Source of the DNA: Xiphydria camelus | Lineage: Eukaryota > Arthropoda > Insecta > Hymenoptera > Xiphydriidae | DNA length: 64,000 bases | Direction: 5' to 3' | Assembly: GCA_963678675.1 (NCBI GenBank) | Contig: OY783194.1 | Span: forward strand, 13,087,635 to 13,151,634 | Part shown: positions 8,281-19,269 of the stretch, piece after piece | Layout: each line of letters starts with the position of its first letter | How positions within the stretch are numbered: the stretch's first letter is position 1 | Notes under the pieces: model-generated | What the model saw: the letters and a program-made list of their open reading frames with translations, nothing else | Told to the model about the DNA's origin: nothing | Databases searched by the model: none | Translations under genes and position numbers: made by a program

Positions 8281-11200
8281 TTACTCATCCACATCCATAT
8301 TTACACTAGTAATTCTACAGTGTCCCCAGGGCAGAGTGTCCGTGGTGTCGGGAAGCAGGCACCTCTTATCGTCGTGCGGACTGAGCGCGAGTTTGGTCTG
8401 CTCGATAGTCTGCACTTCGTGCAATCTCGACCGAAAGAGGTACTGCGATCGGCGTTGGGTCGTGTTTTGGCGCAAGCAGGTGACGTAGTCGTCGAAATCG
8501 ATGGTCCTCTTCAGCACCGCAGTCTTTACGCCCTTGGCCTTCTTTATGCGGTCCTCGCCGTTGACCCGCACGCTGTACATTTTGCTGCGCAGTCCGACGA
8601 ATTCCGTCATTATCTGGCCGCTGCACTCATCCTTCATGAGACCGACCACCTTCTTGTTCGCCAGCGGCATCTCGAAGGCGTTCTCGGCGGGGTAGTCGGA
8701 CGTGTCGAAACGCCCAATGTGACGCTTCATCACGTCGTAGATGTTGACAGCCCGCACTTCGTAGATGAGGCTGTCGGTGTCAGTATAGAGCAGCTTGCAA
8801 TTGCTCTCGAGGGTTGGAATCATAAAGTCGTAGTGAAATTCGTAAACGCAGATCTTGGACAAGTCGAGCACGCAGAACCCCACGTAGATAGGCTTGTTCA
8901 TCAGAACCTCGATCTTGTTGAGTTGCACGGCTATGAGGTTTTCCGCAAAAACGGCTCGGTTGTGGAAGTTGGGTTTAGCGATGAGTGCTTCGGCCCCGTA
9001 TCTGCCATTCCACTTGGTTACGAGTTTGACGTCAACGCGTTTTCGCACGTTCTCCATGGTCTTGCCGAACACCGCATTGTTCATGAGTTTGAACAAGTTC
9101 TTCTCAAACTCGTTTCGGGCTCGTTTCCGCATGTCGCTGTTGAGGTCGATGTAGGTCTTGAGCCACGGTGACTGGTCGAATTTCAGGGCTCTGCGGATGT
9201 TGGCGATCCGTAGACCGTGCTCGAGAGCTTGCCTGAGGTTGCGGTAGTGGATGACGTAGCGCGATTTCGGGTACAACGTCGTCAGAAGCTTGGACTCCTT
9301 CGAGCCCGGCGGTTTCATCTGCTCGGGACACAGCGGCAGGTCTCGGTGGGCGTCGTGGATGGCTTCCGGATAGTCCAAGTCCACCTCGAGTATGTATCCG
9401 ATGGGCGAGTCGTCGGGCACATTCCACTGGAAGTCGTCTTTGTCGAGGTTCTCAACCCACTCGAAGCCTCCGTACGGGAGGTGTTGCGTCATCGCCCAGC
9501 CGTACAGATTGTTAACGTCGTAGTACATGAGGTACTTTGTCTCCTCCTCGGGGTTGTAGTCCCTCATGTACACGTTGTTGGCTCTGGCGTAACGGTTGCT
9601 GCACTGGCTGACACCGCCTCGAATACCTCGCTCGACGAACAAGAGCATGTCGATGTCGGTGAGGAGTTGCAGCTCTATGCCGGTGTACTTTAGCATTGCG
9701 TCCCACGTGAGGCCGGGGGTGGTGTAGTAATGGGCTGGATCCAAACCGTACGCTTCGATGCAGTTGTCGCGAAAGTTCTCGAAAACGTCGGCCAGCAGCA
9801 TGACGTCGGTCTTCAGGTAGAGGTCCGCATACGCGCCCAGAGTTGCGATGTTGAATTCCCTCCAGACCCTCTGGGCGTGCTCGTAGTCCTCGTCGGAGAT
9901 ACCGCAGCCGTTGAGACGGCTGTGAAACTGTTGCTTGGTCGGCAACTCCGTCGCGTCCAGCTTGTCCCACGCGTCTATAAACTCGTAGGGGAAGACCCCT
10001 TTCCGCCTCAGCAGTTGAAACTGTTCGGCTCGGATCTGCGAGAACTGACTCTTGGTTATCGGCGCCTCCGTGAGGTAAGACGCCAACTTCTCCAGCGATG
10101 ATGCCATGAAGCGGAAGGAGTCGATGAATCGAAGGGCTATATCGCTATCCTTGAGATGTTTGGTGAACGAGACGTATCGCTCCATGTTCAGAGGCAAGAG
10201 GTTGATCCGACCGTCGATGCAGGTGGAAATTTCCTTGATGATGAGGTGGCTGTCGTATCCGCTGAGGTTGTGGAAGACTACGGGAATGGTGCGCGAATCC
10301 TGATAATTCAGGTTACAGCCCTCGTGCGCTGCACCCCTGTATCTGCCGGTGAGATGGCAGTGGTCCCGAACTCTCTTCACATCCAGCAGCGGCTTCTCGC
10401 AAACGTGGCAGGTTTCGGCAGCGCGAAAAGCCTCCTCCTGCCCCACCGTGAGCGGGTGCATGGGTACAGTGTGCTGGAGGATTCCTTCGACTTGCTCAGC
10501 CAGCTCAGAGAGTTCGCGCGCGAACCATTCGGCGGGTTTCGGACCCCGAAAGCTGTTGTAGCGGGACAACGTGGAGTCGTAGCTGCACCGCACGTAGTAT
10601 CCCACGCTGAACGGTTCGTGCACTTGGCATACCCTCGTCTTGCTCGTCTGCCGCAGGTCGACATTCTTCAGGAGGCACTCGAAGTCTGCGTAGACGATAA
10701 ACGGCACCTTCTCCTTGAAGTTGAAGTTCTTAAACGTCAAAGTGCTGTACATCGGTGCGGGCATCTTGACCTTGCACCGGTTCATCAGTCCACAGTCGAC
10801 TTCGTGGGCTGCCAGCTTTTCAGTACTCCGAAAGTAGTGCAGACAGCGATCGCAGATATACTTCTTTCCAGCCCTTCTTGAAAGTTGTGCGCTGACCAAC
10901 CGAGAAAGGTCCTTTATCCACACGTAGTGGCAGACGATGGGAGTTTCGTCACCCTCGTTCTCTTCCCCCTCCTCATCTCCCTCATCGACGTAGCGATCTT
11001 GAAGCATGAGGAGATTCACATGCTTGTCCTTCTTGTGCGAAGTAACGTGGGTGGGAGCGACCTCAAATTTTTCTTTCCGCTTCAGCAGAATGTAGACGTT
11101 GACCGAGAGCTCATTCTGCTTCTCAAACTTTGGAACCTCTCTCGGCATCACCGGGAAGTCTATGCCCACAAAGTTCAGTTCGTTTTCGTACGGTTTGTAC

Positions 11201-12039
11201 ACTGACACACGGCTGGGGTGCCTGCCCCAATCAACAGGATGCAATGCAGAAAGGAGCGCCCACTTGAAACAATGGTCGTCGGTGTTCTGCACGTTGACGC
11301 ATGCTTTCTTTTTCCTGATAAGCTGTGGAAGTTCCAGGTAGGAACTGCCTCGCATCGGGTTGTACCGATTCACACAGATGGTCAAGCTGATGACGACTCG
11401 GAGCGTCCAACCCGAGTCCCGCTCCTGGAATTCCTCCATTTGCCGGAGAATGGGATCTCGCACATTCTCGACGAACCACTGCGTCAAATCGGTCGTCTGC
11501 AGGATCGGGACGTTTCTCGTGGCGAAGGTCTTGAGCTCAACGATCGTCTCGTCATTCTTGACGATGCTGTATTCACCCTCCAACACAGCATTCACCTTCA
11601 GCGCATTCTCCCTCATGAGCGTGTTCTTGATGCGCGGTGCGAAGAGGGCCAGCGCGTCCTGCAGGAAGGCTGTGGGATCCAAGTTTTGTAGATTTACGAT
11701 TACCCCGGTGCGGATGCGTCCGTCGAACGCCGACTGGAGATCCTCCCACGAGACACGATCGCCGCGTCTCTGCCCGCGTTGACCCAGACGTCCGCCTCTC
11801 ACGAGCAGGCTTTTGAGTTTTTGACTGTAACACTTCACTTGTCGAATTGCAGCCAGGTACCGCTGTTTGGCGGACACCAATGCTCCCTCTCGGCGCATCA
11901 ATCGTCCGAGTACCCGCAAACTCACAGTCCCACGTTGGATCCACTGCGTGATCTCGTTGTGATCTACTCTTTTGCGAGCGATGAGCTCGAACGCCCGTCG
12001 ATGGGCGTTCACGATATCCTTGCACTGTTCCGAAGACAT
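8281..12039 (-). CDS. Protein-primed-type DNA polymerase B (1252 aa)
   Basis: Intact replicative polymerase of the Polinton. Motifs in order: Cys/His finger C396-C399-H412-C416; ExoI D452-F-E454; an endonuclease-VII-like insert with C544-C547, DHCH 559-562 and C575-N576; ExoII FHNLSGYD 589-596; ExoIII Y741-LKT-D745; Pol motif A YYDVNNLYGW (D841); motif B KLMNNAVFGK 984-993; motif C YTDTDS 1085-1090; KKAKG 1166-1170. All catalytic residues for synthesis and 3'-5' proofreading are present. The N-terminal ~390 residues have no recognised domain; this is where a terminal-protein-like region could lie (inference). The ATG at 12039 sits at the inner edge of the right TIR, which probably acts as promoter. 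No stops or frameshifts. Confidence 0.95.
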   Translation of the reverse strand: MSSEQCKDIVNAHRRAFELIARKRVDHNEITQWIQRGTVSLRVLGRLMRREGALVSAKQRYLAAIRQVKCYSQKLKSLLVRGGRLGQRGQRRGDRVSWEDLQSAFDGRIRTGVIVNLQNLDPTAFLQDALALFAPRIKNTLMRENALKVNAVLEGEYSIVKNDETIVELKTFATRNVPILQTTDLTQWFVENVRDPILRQMEEFQERDSGWTLRVVISLTICVNRYNPMRGSSYLELPQLIRKKKACVNVQNTDDHCFKWALLSALHPVDWGRHPSRVSVYKPYENELNFVGIDFPVMPREVPKFEKQNELSVNVYILLKRKEKFEVAPTHVTSHKKDKHVNLLMLQDRYVDEGDEEGEENEGDETPIVCHYVWIKDLSRLVSAQLSRRAGKKYICDRCLHYFRSTEKLAAHEVDCGLMNRCKVKMPAPMYSTLTFKNFNFKEKVPFIVYADFECLLKNVDLRQTSKTRVCQVHEPFSVGYYVRCSYDSTLSRYNSFRGPKPAEWFARELSELAEQVEGILQHTVPMHPLTVGQEEAFRAAETCHVCEKPLLDVKRVRDHCHLTGRYRGAAHEGCNLNYQDSRTIPVVFHNLSGYDSHLIIKEISTCIDGRINLLPLNMERYVSFTKHLKDSDIALRFIDSFRFMASSLEKLASYLTEAPITKSQFSQIRAEQFQLLRRKGVFPYEFIDAWDKLDATELPTKQQFHSRLNGCGISDEDYEHAQRVWREFNIATLGAYADLYLKTDVMLLADVFENFRDNCIEAYGLDPAHYYTTPGLTWDAMLKYTGIELQLLTDIDMLLFVERGIRGGVSQCSNRYARANNVYMRDYNPEEETKYLMYYDVNNLYGWAMTQHLPYGGFEWVENLDKDDFQWNVPDDSPIGYILEVDLDYPEAIHDAHRDLPLCPEQMKPPGSKESKLLTTLYPKSRYVIHYRNLRQALEHGLRIANIRRALKFDQSPWLKTYIDLNSDMRKRARNEFEKNLFKLMNNAVFGKTMENVRKRVDVKLVTKWNGRYGAEALIAKPNFHNRAVFAENLIAVQLNKIEVLMNKPIYVGFCVLDLSKICVYEFHYDFMIPTLESNCKLLYTDTDSLIYEVRAVNIYDVMKRHIGRFDTSDYPAENAFEMPLANKKVVGLMKDECSGQIMTEFVGLRSKMYSVRVNGEDRIKKAKGVKTAVLKRTIDFDDYVTCLRQNTTQRRSQYLFRSRLHEVQTIEQTKLALSPHDDKRCLLPDTTDTLPWGHCRITSVNMDVDE

Positions 12040-12912
12040 GTTGTCGTTTCGCGATCGCGGTGTGACTGGTGGCGTGACCGTATTGTCGGGATTGGTGGTA
12101 AGGCTAGGGGATCCGCGAGATTCGCGGTCGGAGGACCGGTGAGGCTTGCATGAGCGCGTGCGCGGGCTATGACGTCATCGCTCGCACGGGCCGGGGTGGG
12201 GGTGGGATGGGTTGGGGGCAACGGCTCTGCTCCGGGAGTAGGGGTAAGGTTAGGGTAGCAATGGCTGCGCCTCGAGTGTGGCGTAAGGCTAGGTTAGCAA
12301 TGGCGGCGCCTCGGGGGTGGGGTTAAGGTTGGACAAGCAATGGCGGAGCCTCGGGATTGGTGGTAAGGCTAGGGGATCCGCGAGATTCGCGGTCGGAGGA
12401 CCGGTGAGGCTCGCATGCGCGTGTGCGCGTGCGCGTGCGCGCGCGCGCCTTGTTACGTCATCGCTCGCGTGGATCGGTAGGGCGGAGTGGGGGTAAGTTT
12501 AGGCTAGCAATGGCGGCGCTCCGGGAGTGGGGGTAAGGCTAGGGTCCCCAGGTGGGCGTGGGGGTAATCGGGGGTGGGGGTAAGGTTATACTAGCAATGG
12601 CGGCGCTCTAGGAGTGGGGGTAAGGCTAGGGTCCCCAGGTGGGCGTGGGGGTAACCGAGTGGGGGGGGGGTAAGGTTAGGCTACCAATGGCGGCACTCCG
12701 GGGGCGGGGTTAGGCTACCAATGGCGGCGCTCTAGGAGTGGGGGTAAGGCTAGGGTCCCCAGGTGGGCGTGGGGGTAACCGAGTGGGGGGGGGTAAGGTT
12801 AGGCTACCAATGGCGGCACTCCGGGGGCGGGGTTAGGCTAGGGTCCCTAGGAGTGGGCGGGGATAAGTCTAGGGTCCCCAGGGTGGCCCAGAACTCTCCT
12901 AGCTTAACTACT
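12040..12912. repeat. Right Polinton TIR with internal tandem repeats
   Basis: Inverted copy of 2375-3180. Repeated units carry CAATGGCGGCGCTC, GGGGTAAGGCTAGGGTCCCC and a CG/TG alternating tract. One TGACGTCA lies at 12170-12177 and a diverged TTACGTCA at 12453-12460. It ends ...GCTTAACTACT before the TATAGC duplication. Confidence 0.8.
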
Positions 12913-13776
12913 TATAGCTCATGCAGTTTTTAAGATATTTAGCTCAAATTTGGAATGTAGATTATGCTGTAGGGCTTATTATTGGGCATGTCAAATGGTT
13001 GTGAGAATCTACAGGGGGTTATTTTTTTAGGGGTCGTGCCCCCTTTTCTCCCCCTGAACTTCTTTTGCGGTGCACCTCTGGTAGCTTCTAAAATACAAAA
13101 TAAATTTTCTGTTTTGTTTACAAACTTTTTGGTCTCTTTTAGTTTTTTCGTATCTGCCACTGTTATCGAGAAAAAACCGTAAGAAATTCTCCGGGAATGT
13201 TCCAAAGAGTACGGGAATCAATGAGAAGAAGAGCGGAGGCACGTGTAAGGGTTGGAGGAGGTCACTTTCAGCAGTTTTTGTAACATTGTTTTGTTATGTT
13301 TATTATTTAGGTTTTTCTTATGCAATAAATCATTGCTACGAAAATAGAAAATCGTTTTTTATTTTTTTTCTCGATAACGGTGGCAGATACGAAAAAACTA
13401 CAAGAGACCAAAAAGTTTGTAAACAAAACAAAAAATTTATTTTGTATTTTAGAATCTATCAGAGGCGCACCGCAAAAAAGTTTAGGGGGAGAGATGGGGG
13501 CACGACCCTTGAAAAAATAACCCCCTGAAGATTCTCACAACCATTTGACATGCCCGATGATATAAGCCCTACAGCATAACCTACGTTCCAAATTTGAGCT
13601 AATTATATTAAAAACTGCATGAGCTATAAAAAAAGTTTAAAAATTTTGAAATATCAACACCCTGTAGATCAGTAACGAAGCTTTTACGGGCCTATGTTTA
13701 TATGAACTTTTAGTCATGAAATAAGCCAGAGAATTAGATCCTTCCGTTTGTACATGATATTTAGGGACACCCTGTA

Positions 13777-15093
13777 TTGTAAATCATCAAAAAAATGGGA
13801 CTCATATGTGTTCCTATATGCCCATAAGAGATTTTGAGGGGTGACTCATCTCTAAAGTCTAACACATTAGAAGGTGGTTACGCAGTTTCGTATAGAAAGA
13901 CTATCAATCCTAACCAGATCAATTAAAAAATGTTCCTTATATTAAATAATGGAAATACGTAGATATTATTAAGTTTTATCAATCCCTTTTACTGGAGAGT
14001 GATCCATCCTTTGAGAAATTTAATTCTAAAAACTAATTACTCGATTTTGACTAGAAAAAGAAGTGATTATATAGCATAAAAAAGTATATATGTTTGCATT
14101 TTTAAAGAAAAACTTTTAAGAAGATAATCTAAAAATGTTTGAAATATATAATTGAATTTTTAAAAAAATACAAAATCCTTGATTAAAAGGACAGATTGCT
14201 AGAATAATACTTTCCAATACATTTGAACATCAAACTTCATATGAACACCAATAGTAATAATATCACAGGAGAGTGCAGCAGAAAGGATTCGAGGACACCG
14301 ACCCATCAACGAAATTAAGCAGCAAAAAGTGCGGACAGTAGTTAGATGGCTGACCGCTCACGATGAAAAGATATACGAATAATTTACAGGCTATTAAGAA
14401 TTTCTCACTATTGTTACTATGAATATCTCCAGTGGTCACATAAATATTTTGAGTTCAATTTGACATTTGTTATTAATGTATTAATATTGTTATTAATTAA
14501 TTAAATATTATTATTAATTAATTGATAAAAATCAATATATCAATTAATCTAATTTTCATTCCAAAAATAATAATAATAATATGCAGGATTGGCTGGTAGG
14601 GATTATGGCATTCAAACGAGGTTCAAATTTTGCTCCTACTTTGAAGCTAAAAGTGGAAAATGCGGAAATTTCTCCGATTTTTAGCTTCAAAGTAGAAGCA
14701 AAATAACAGAACGAGAACCTACTTTGGATGCCTTAGCTTCTACTCAATGGAGAGGCTCTGAACATCAAAATAGGGGCAAAATTTCGACTCGGGTAAGGAT
14801 TTAAAACAATATTGGGGTAACTTTAACCGGAATTCCCCAAATAGAGTCTTCTAGAAAAACTTAATCCATAAACGGAACACGTGTGTTTCATTTTTTCACT
14901 GCACATGAATTGCACGTATTAATAGTAAAGAAATGCATACTCGAACGGACGCGGAGAGAAAATAAATATTCTTTGACTTATCTTCAATCATGTACGGCTA
15001 GGAAATTATATCAGAGACACTTCGAATAAATAAATGTACTTATCTCGAAGCGACGCAATTAAGTAAAATGAGTTAGAAACGTGATATGATGCT
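13777..15093. other. AT-rich intron DNA; one exon-like segment
   Basis: Mostly low-complexity AT-rich sequence. A 126-bp hairpin (14607-14732, TGGCATTCAAACGAGGTTC-type arms) looks like a tiny MITE. At 14269-14382 an acceptor-like ATCACAG is followed by 37 open codons and TAA (RTVVRWLTAHDEKIYE at the end). It could be a terminal exon of an unknown gene or a transposon relic; no family recognised. Confidence 0.35.
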
Positions 15094-15614
15094 TTCCAAT
15101 AAACAAGGTTATGTGAATTAAACGTTGAAAAATGGTGGAAATGTGTGGTTGTAAATATAATACATTTCAAAGCGCGACGTAATTTTTACATTGAAAATGT
15201 CCGGGGGCACAACGTATGTTTGTCTTACTATATTTACGTTAAATGAACGGTTCATTAAATAATTTAAACTACACGTTTCTACCACTTCAACGTTTCAACG
15301 TTTATTTCACATAACCTTGTTTATTATGTAAGCACTTCGAAATGTGTATGAAACAACACGTTTCTAATATTTATCAATGTTTATTTCACGTCATCTTGTT
15401 TACAGTTTATACGTATACAAAATGCTGTTTCTTCACTCTACGTATAAAAAATGTATAATATACGTTTACCTAAAACGCGCCATAAATGACGTTGAATAAA
15501 CGTTTGGTGGCAAAGCGTTTGGTGTCCAAACATTTATTTGATACTAGAATTACCGAAAATTCACCATATTTACGTGTATTAGACGTTTATTTCATGTAAC
15601 CTTGTTTATTGGAT
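15094..15614. mobile_element. MITE with AACAAGGTTA-type TIRs
   Basis: The inverted ends are CCAATAAACAAGGTTATGTG and its near complement at 15585-15614. Internal repeats of the same end (about 15290-15320 and 15380-15410) suggest an array-like or nested structure. Noncoding. Confidence 0.55.
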
Positions 15615-16066
15615 TCTCTGTTATTCTTTCGAAGTTCTCCACCCGTGGTAGCACTGTCAGACGTTCTATACTCCAAGTAATTAATTAGATAACCGGCATT
15701 AACCGCTGAGCGTCATTACTCCGTCCTCCCCTACTATTTAAATATAGTAAGAGCTTAAATATATTTGGTCTACATGTTATTTTATTACAATTTTCTTGCG
15801 TTCACTGTTGTTAGTACAAAATAATTTTTGAAAATAAGTACTACACAGAGTCGATCTATAAACTTGAGATAAGATTAGCTAACTTCAAGTTTCAGTTTCA
15901 GTAAAAGGAAAGATATAAATGATACAGTTCAAAAGTAACAGATTTAGGAAAAAATTCAATGAAAGTAGTCAAATTAAAGCAAAATTACTAATATTTAATA
16001 GAATAACCCCTAGAAGCGAATACGGCTTGGTATCGACGAAGCATAGAGTTAACCAATTTAGCAAAA

Positions 16067-16378
16067 CTATTTGTGGGAATGTTGTTCCATTCCTGTTTCA
16101 AACACTTTTTTATGCTTCAAACGATGATAGAGGATGTCCCATAAGTCTTCGATTCGGTTTAGGTCTGGAGATTGTGACAGCCACTCGAGAATTCGTACTT
16201 TTTTTTTGGAATTAAACCACGACTTTAACAGACTCGCTGTATGTTTCGAGTTGTTATCCTGCTGAGACACCAACCCCAAGGCATATTTTCTTTGACATAA
16301 GTTTGCATCTGAGTCTCCAAGATATTCTTCTAAATGATTTTATCCAAAATCAAGAGATACGGTAGTGTCTCGCGGCAT
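16067..16378 (-). pseudogene. Tc1-like transposase, C-terminal fragment
   Basis: Reads ENMPWGW, then QQDNNSKHT (second catalytic Asp region), WLSQSPDLNRIEDLWD (third acidic residue) on the minus strand; an in-frame stop lies near 16340 upstream. These are classic Tc1/mariner DDE landmarks. The N-terminal two thirds is missing here; a matching N-terminal piece sits at 19900-20431 on the same strand, so this may be one copy split by later insertions (inference). Confidence 0.8.
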
Positions 16379-16668
16379 GTTTGTTCAAGTTAGTTTCGTT
16401 AGAAATGACAGCGCTGATGTCGCGGGCACCCATGTCTCTTTATAAGAAAAATGTCTGCCCCCTTCACTCCTCAATTTTTACATCGAACTTTCTCAATAAA
16501 TATATGATTATAATCAACACTATGCTTAGTTACGCCATATAAATTGATTACTCTCTATTGATAGAGACCAGAATAAATTTTATAAGTTACATATTAACAA
16601 AAATTCATCCTTAGCAACGCGAAGCCACGCTCATTGCGCCTAAAAGTCGAGAATTCTATTTCTCGGCC

Positions 16669-16699
<31 letters not shown>

Positions 16700-17048
16700 C
16701 AAAATCTCACAAAAATTCCGGCTATCTTCGGCGATAGTCGGTCATGCTCGGAAATGTGTACACAGATGGGATCAAACACACACGCGCCATCAAATGTTAA
16801 TACCGACAGCCCAAACACGAACCAAATAGACGTTTCAGTCCGAAAAACATCGGTTTTCTCAATAGTGATGAGTGTGACAGACGCTCCGTATAGTTTGATA
16901 ATCGTTTGCATCTTTTTCGAATAATCGAGATAGTGAACGGATGCAGTGCTACTTTTCTCTGGTTGCCTGTGCATAAAGAGTAGGGAAGGAGACGGCAGTA
17001 TCTCAGAAGAATTGCCATCAGATAAGTTACTTTCTATCTGACCGCTTT
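16379..17048. other. Intron DNA with (TA)n run
   Basis: Includes a short (TA)n tract at about 16671-16692 and no recognisable gene. Open frames at 16634-17018 lack motifs. Confidence 0.5.
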
Positions 17049-18681
17049 AACCTCACTTTGATTGCGTATGAAGGATAAAATAATATCATTGTGGTCGTTC
17101 TATTTTTTGTTTTCAACGTCATGCGAGCACGGGACGAATCGATGGATTAACTAATAAATTTGATTTCTCTTCTCTGTCAACAATCAAAACCATGGCAGAA
17201 AAATAGGAGATGCAATGAAATTGGATCACAATAATCAAGTAATTACTTTATCATTATTTTTTCTCTATCGATATATTTCCTCTTTCGTACTATCACAAGT
17301 TCCAATTTATAAACCGACCTGTCAAACGTGAAGTGTACATGTACCTCACCTCTATTTCATCTCTTCTTCGTCTCTGGTGTAACGATGGTCAATGAGGAAT
17401 CACTGATACCGATTAGGTAGATAAGGGCTAAGAATAAAGCCGTAAAAGTCTCCATATTAAAATAAATACGGCTTTACATGGCCCTAATACAGATTTCAGA
17501 CGAAAACAATACAATATATATTCGAGCTGTACAGAACCGTATTCATTTTCAATACGAAAACTCTTATACGAACTTATCCGACTCTTATCTAACAATCTAC
17601 TAATGTGCGACTCTTTACAAGGAATGAAGAAAAGGCTAAAGTAAATCAAATTCAAGATGCGTTTTCATTTTTAATAATTCTGTCATTATTATCTATAGAA
17701 TTGGTTAACTCAGATTAATATAGTTTCTTAATTTCTACGTAGAATAAGTTCGGTATATTTTAAATAGTGAAATGTGCTGGATATGATTGTGTTATTTACA
17801 ATTTGTTACAGAAATAAACGTGCTCCTATTCCACTTGATCGTCTACTTGTTGTTCCAAGAACCAGTTGCATTAGTTCATTCGGCGGACTGGATCTGCTGC
17901 CTCGAGTGCATGGACGTGCGTTCCTTTAAATGGGTGAAAATTTTTATCCTTCAATATCCTCCCTACCATGGACTTGCTGATTCTAACCTCTGTTGCCACA
18001 GCCCGAATACTTATTCGAGGGTTATTCCTTATTTTTTCTAACACAGCATCGATATTTTGTTGCACCTGTATTCTTCTGGGACTTCCTAAAATAATTATAA
18101 AAGCCCTATATAATTCAGCCCTGACAAGTACAATCTTATCGAGCTGTACATTATCGAGGAAATCTTTCGATGTAATGATTCCGAAATGTTTCTATGATAT
18201 TTTGCAACATTCGCGAATTTATCAAGAAATATACATTTCTAACATACGGTAGTATTCACGAATAGTGCAAAATATCGCAGGAATGTTACAGAAGAGTTAC
18301 TTGCAAAAACGTGCTTTATGGGGTGTAAATGATGATATTTTGTAATTTTCATTGTTACACCAGAGGCGAAGAAGAGATGAGATAGAAGTGAGGTACATGT
18401 ACACTTCACGTTTGACAGGTCGGTGTATAAATTGGAACTTATGATAGTACGAAAGAGGAAATATATCGATAGAGAAAAAATAATGATAAAGTAATTACTT
18501 GATTATTGTGATCAAATTCCATTGCATCTCCTATTTTTCTGCCACGGCTTTGATTGTTGACAGAGAAGAAAAATCAAATGTATTAGTTAATCCATCGATT
18601 CGTCCCATGTTCGCATGACGCTGAAAAAAAATAGAATAACCACAAAGATATTTGTCCTTCATAGGCAATCAAAGTGAGGTT
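17049..18681. mobile_element. 1.6-kb element with ~330-bp TIRs
   Basis: Long inverted repeats (17049-17390 and 18355-18681) start AACCTCACTTTGATTGC. They share ACCTGTCAAACGTGAAGTG and CATGTACCTCAC. The interior has a mariner-type HTH fragment (17871-18065). It probably descends from a Tc1/mariner element with unusually long TIRs. Confidence 0.75.
17871..18065 (-). pseudogene. Mariner-like transposase N-terminal HTH fragment
   Basis: 64 residues with NPRISIRAVATEVRISKSMV followed by GRILKDKNFHPF. This is the helix-turn-helix pattern seen at the N-terminus of mariner-type transposases. No catalytic domain follows, so it is a relic inside the 17049-18681 element. Confidence 0.6.
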
Positions 18682-18719
18682 TCAATAATATATCTAATAC
18701 ATATACTTTGTCAGTACCG

Positions 18720-19035
18720 TTACTTTCAAAAATGGGCGTACAATTCTTCTGCAACAGTTAATAGATGATTTTTATTCGCATTGGCATATTTATGATGATA
18801 TTTGCAATGAATGTTCTACTTGGACTGAAATGAGTCGTAATGTCAGCATCGAAGCTGTAAATGATGTGGTAATAATTAAATTAAATTTATTTACGAGTAA
18901 GGGCGAAATTTCAGCGGTGCATGCAAAAGGATTGGAAGAGCATACTTATTGTTAGAGTTGAAGGTAAAGCGTCTACTTGGATTTCTGTAGACGACCAAAA
19001 TATAAGAAAAATCCGATGGCCTGTAAATTCGAAAG
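18720..19035 (+). other. Unidentified exon-like open segments
   Basis: Two adjacent open stretches: one after an acceptor-like TTTGTCAG (about 18712), reading FKNGRTILLQQLIDDFYSHW and ending near GTAATAATT. The second, after ATTTCAG (about 18914), reads QKDWKSILIVRVEG and WISVDDQNIRKIRWPVNSKA before GTATATG. Codon content looks protein-like, but the implied intron is only ~46 nt and I recognise no family. Could be a relic of an element gene. Confidence 0.35.
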
Positions 19036-19269
19036 CGGTATATGTTTTATTTCTCTAAAATACTAAGGCAAAGTGAAAAATATAAGGGCTCTCTAGTCTA
19101 TAAATACCTTTCAAAATATCACGAGAATGAATCAAAAGTAACGTGGTTATAATTAATTGGTTCGTATCGGTATAAAATGTGAGACTTTAATTTTGTGGTA
19201 ATAAAAAGCTATTCTCCTACATGTACATATTCCCCTCATGAATAAATTCCAAAAAGTAGTGATATCTGG

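Larger units (their letters stand above)
2375..12912 (-). mobile_element. Polinton/Maverick element, 10,538 bp
   Basis: The ends read AGTAGTTAAGCTAGGAGAG and the exact complement at 12912. They start with AG and end with CT, and are flanked by a perfect 6-bp duplication TATAGC (2369-2374 and 12913-12918). Six-bp duplications and 5'-AG ends are Polinton hallmarks. The TIRs (~0.8 kb) are GC-rich and identical over at least the first 100 bp, suggesting recent insertion. Cargo: DNA polymerase B (8281-12039), a 106-aa protein (6742-7062), a 93-aa protein (7545-7826) and two paralogous spliced genes (3876-4393, 5006-5443). Typical Polintons are 15-20 kb and carry capsid, ATPase, protease and integrase genes; none is visible here. 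Confidence 0.9.
2220..13776. mobile_element. Foldback element (~1.0 kb) split by a Polinton
   Basis: The outer ends read TACAGGGTGTCCCTAAATAT and its complement. Removing the Polinton and one TATAGC copy leaves about 1013 bp of nearly complete inverted repeat: left arm 2220-2374 plus 12919-13175, right arm 13776-13355, with a loop of about 180 bp. It holds no gene. The Polinton inserted within its left arm. Confidence 0.75.

Noticed and set aside
8044..9171. 375-aa plus-strand open frame
   Set aside because: Lies antisense to the polymerase gene; hydrophobic, His/Val-rich composition follows from the complementary strand of a GC-rich coding region.
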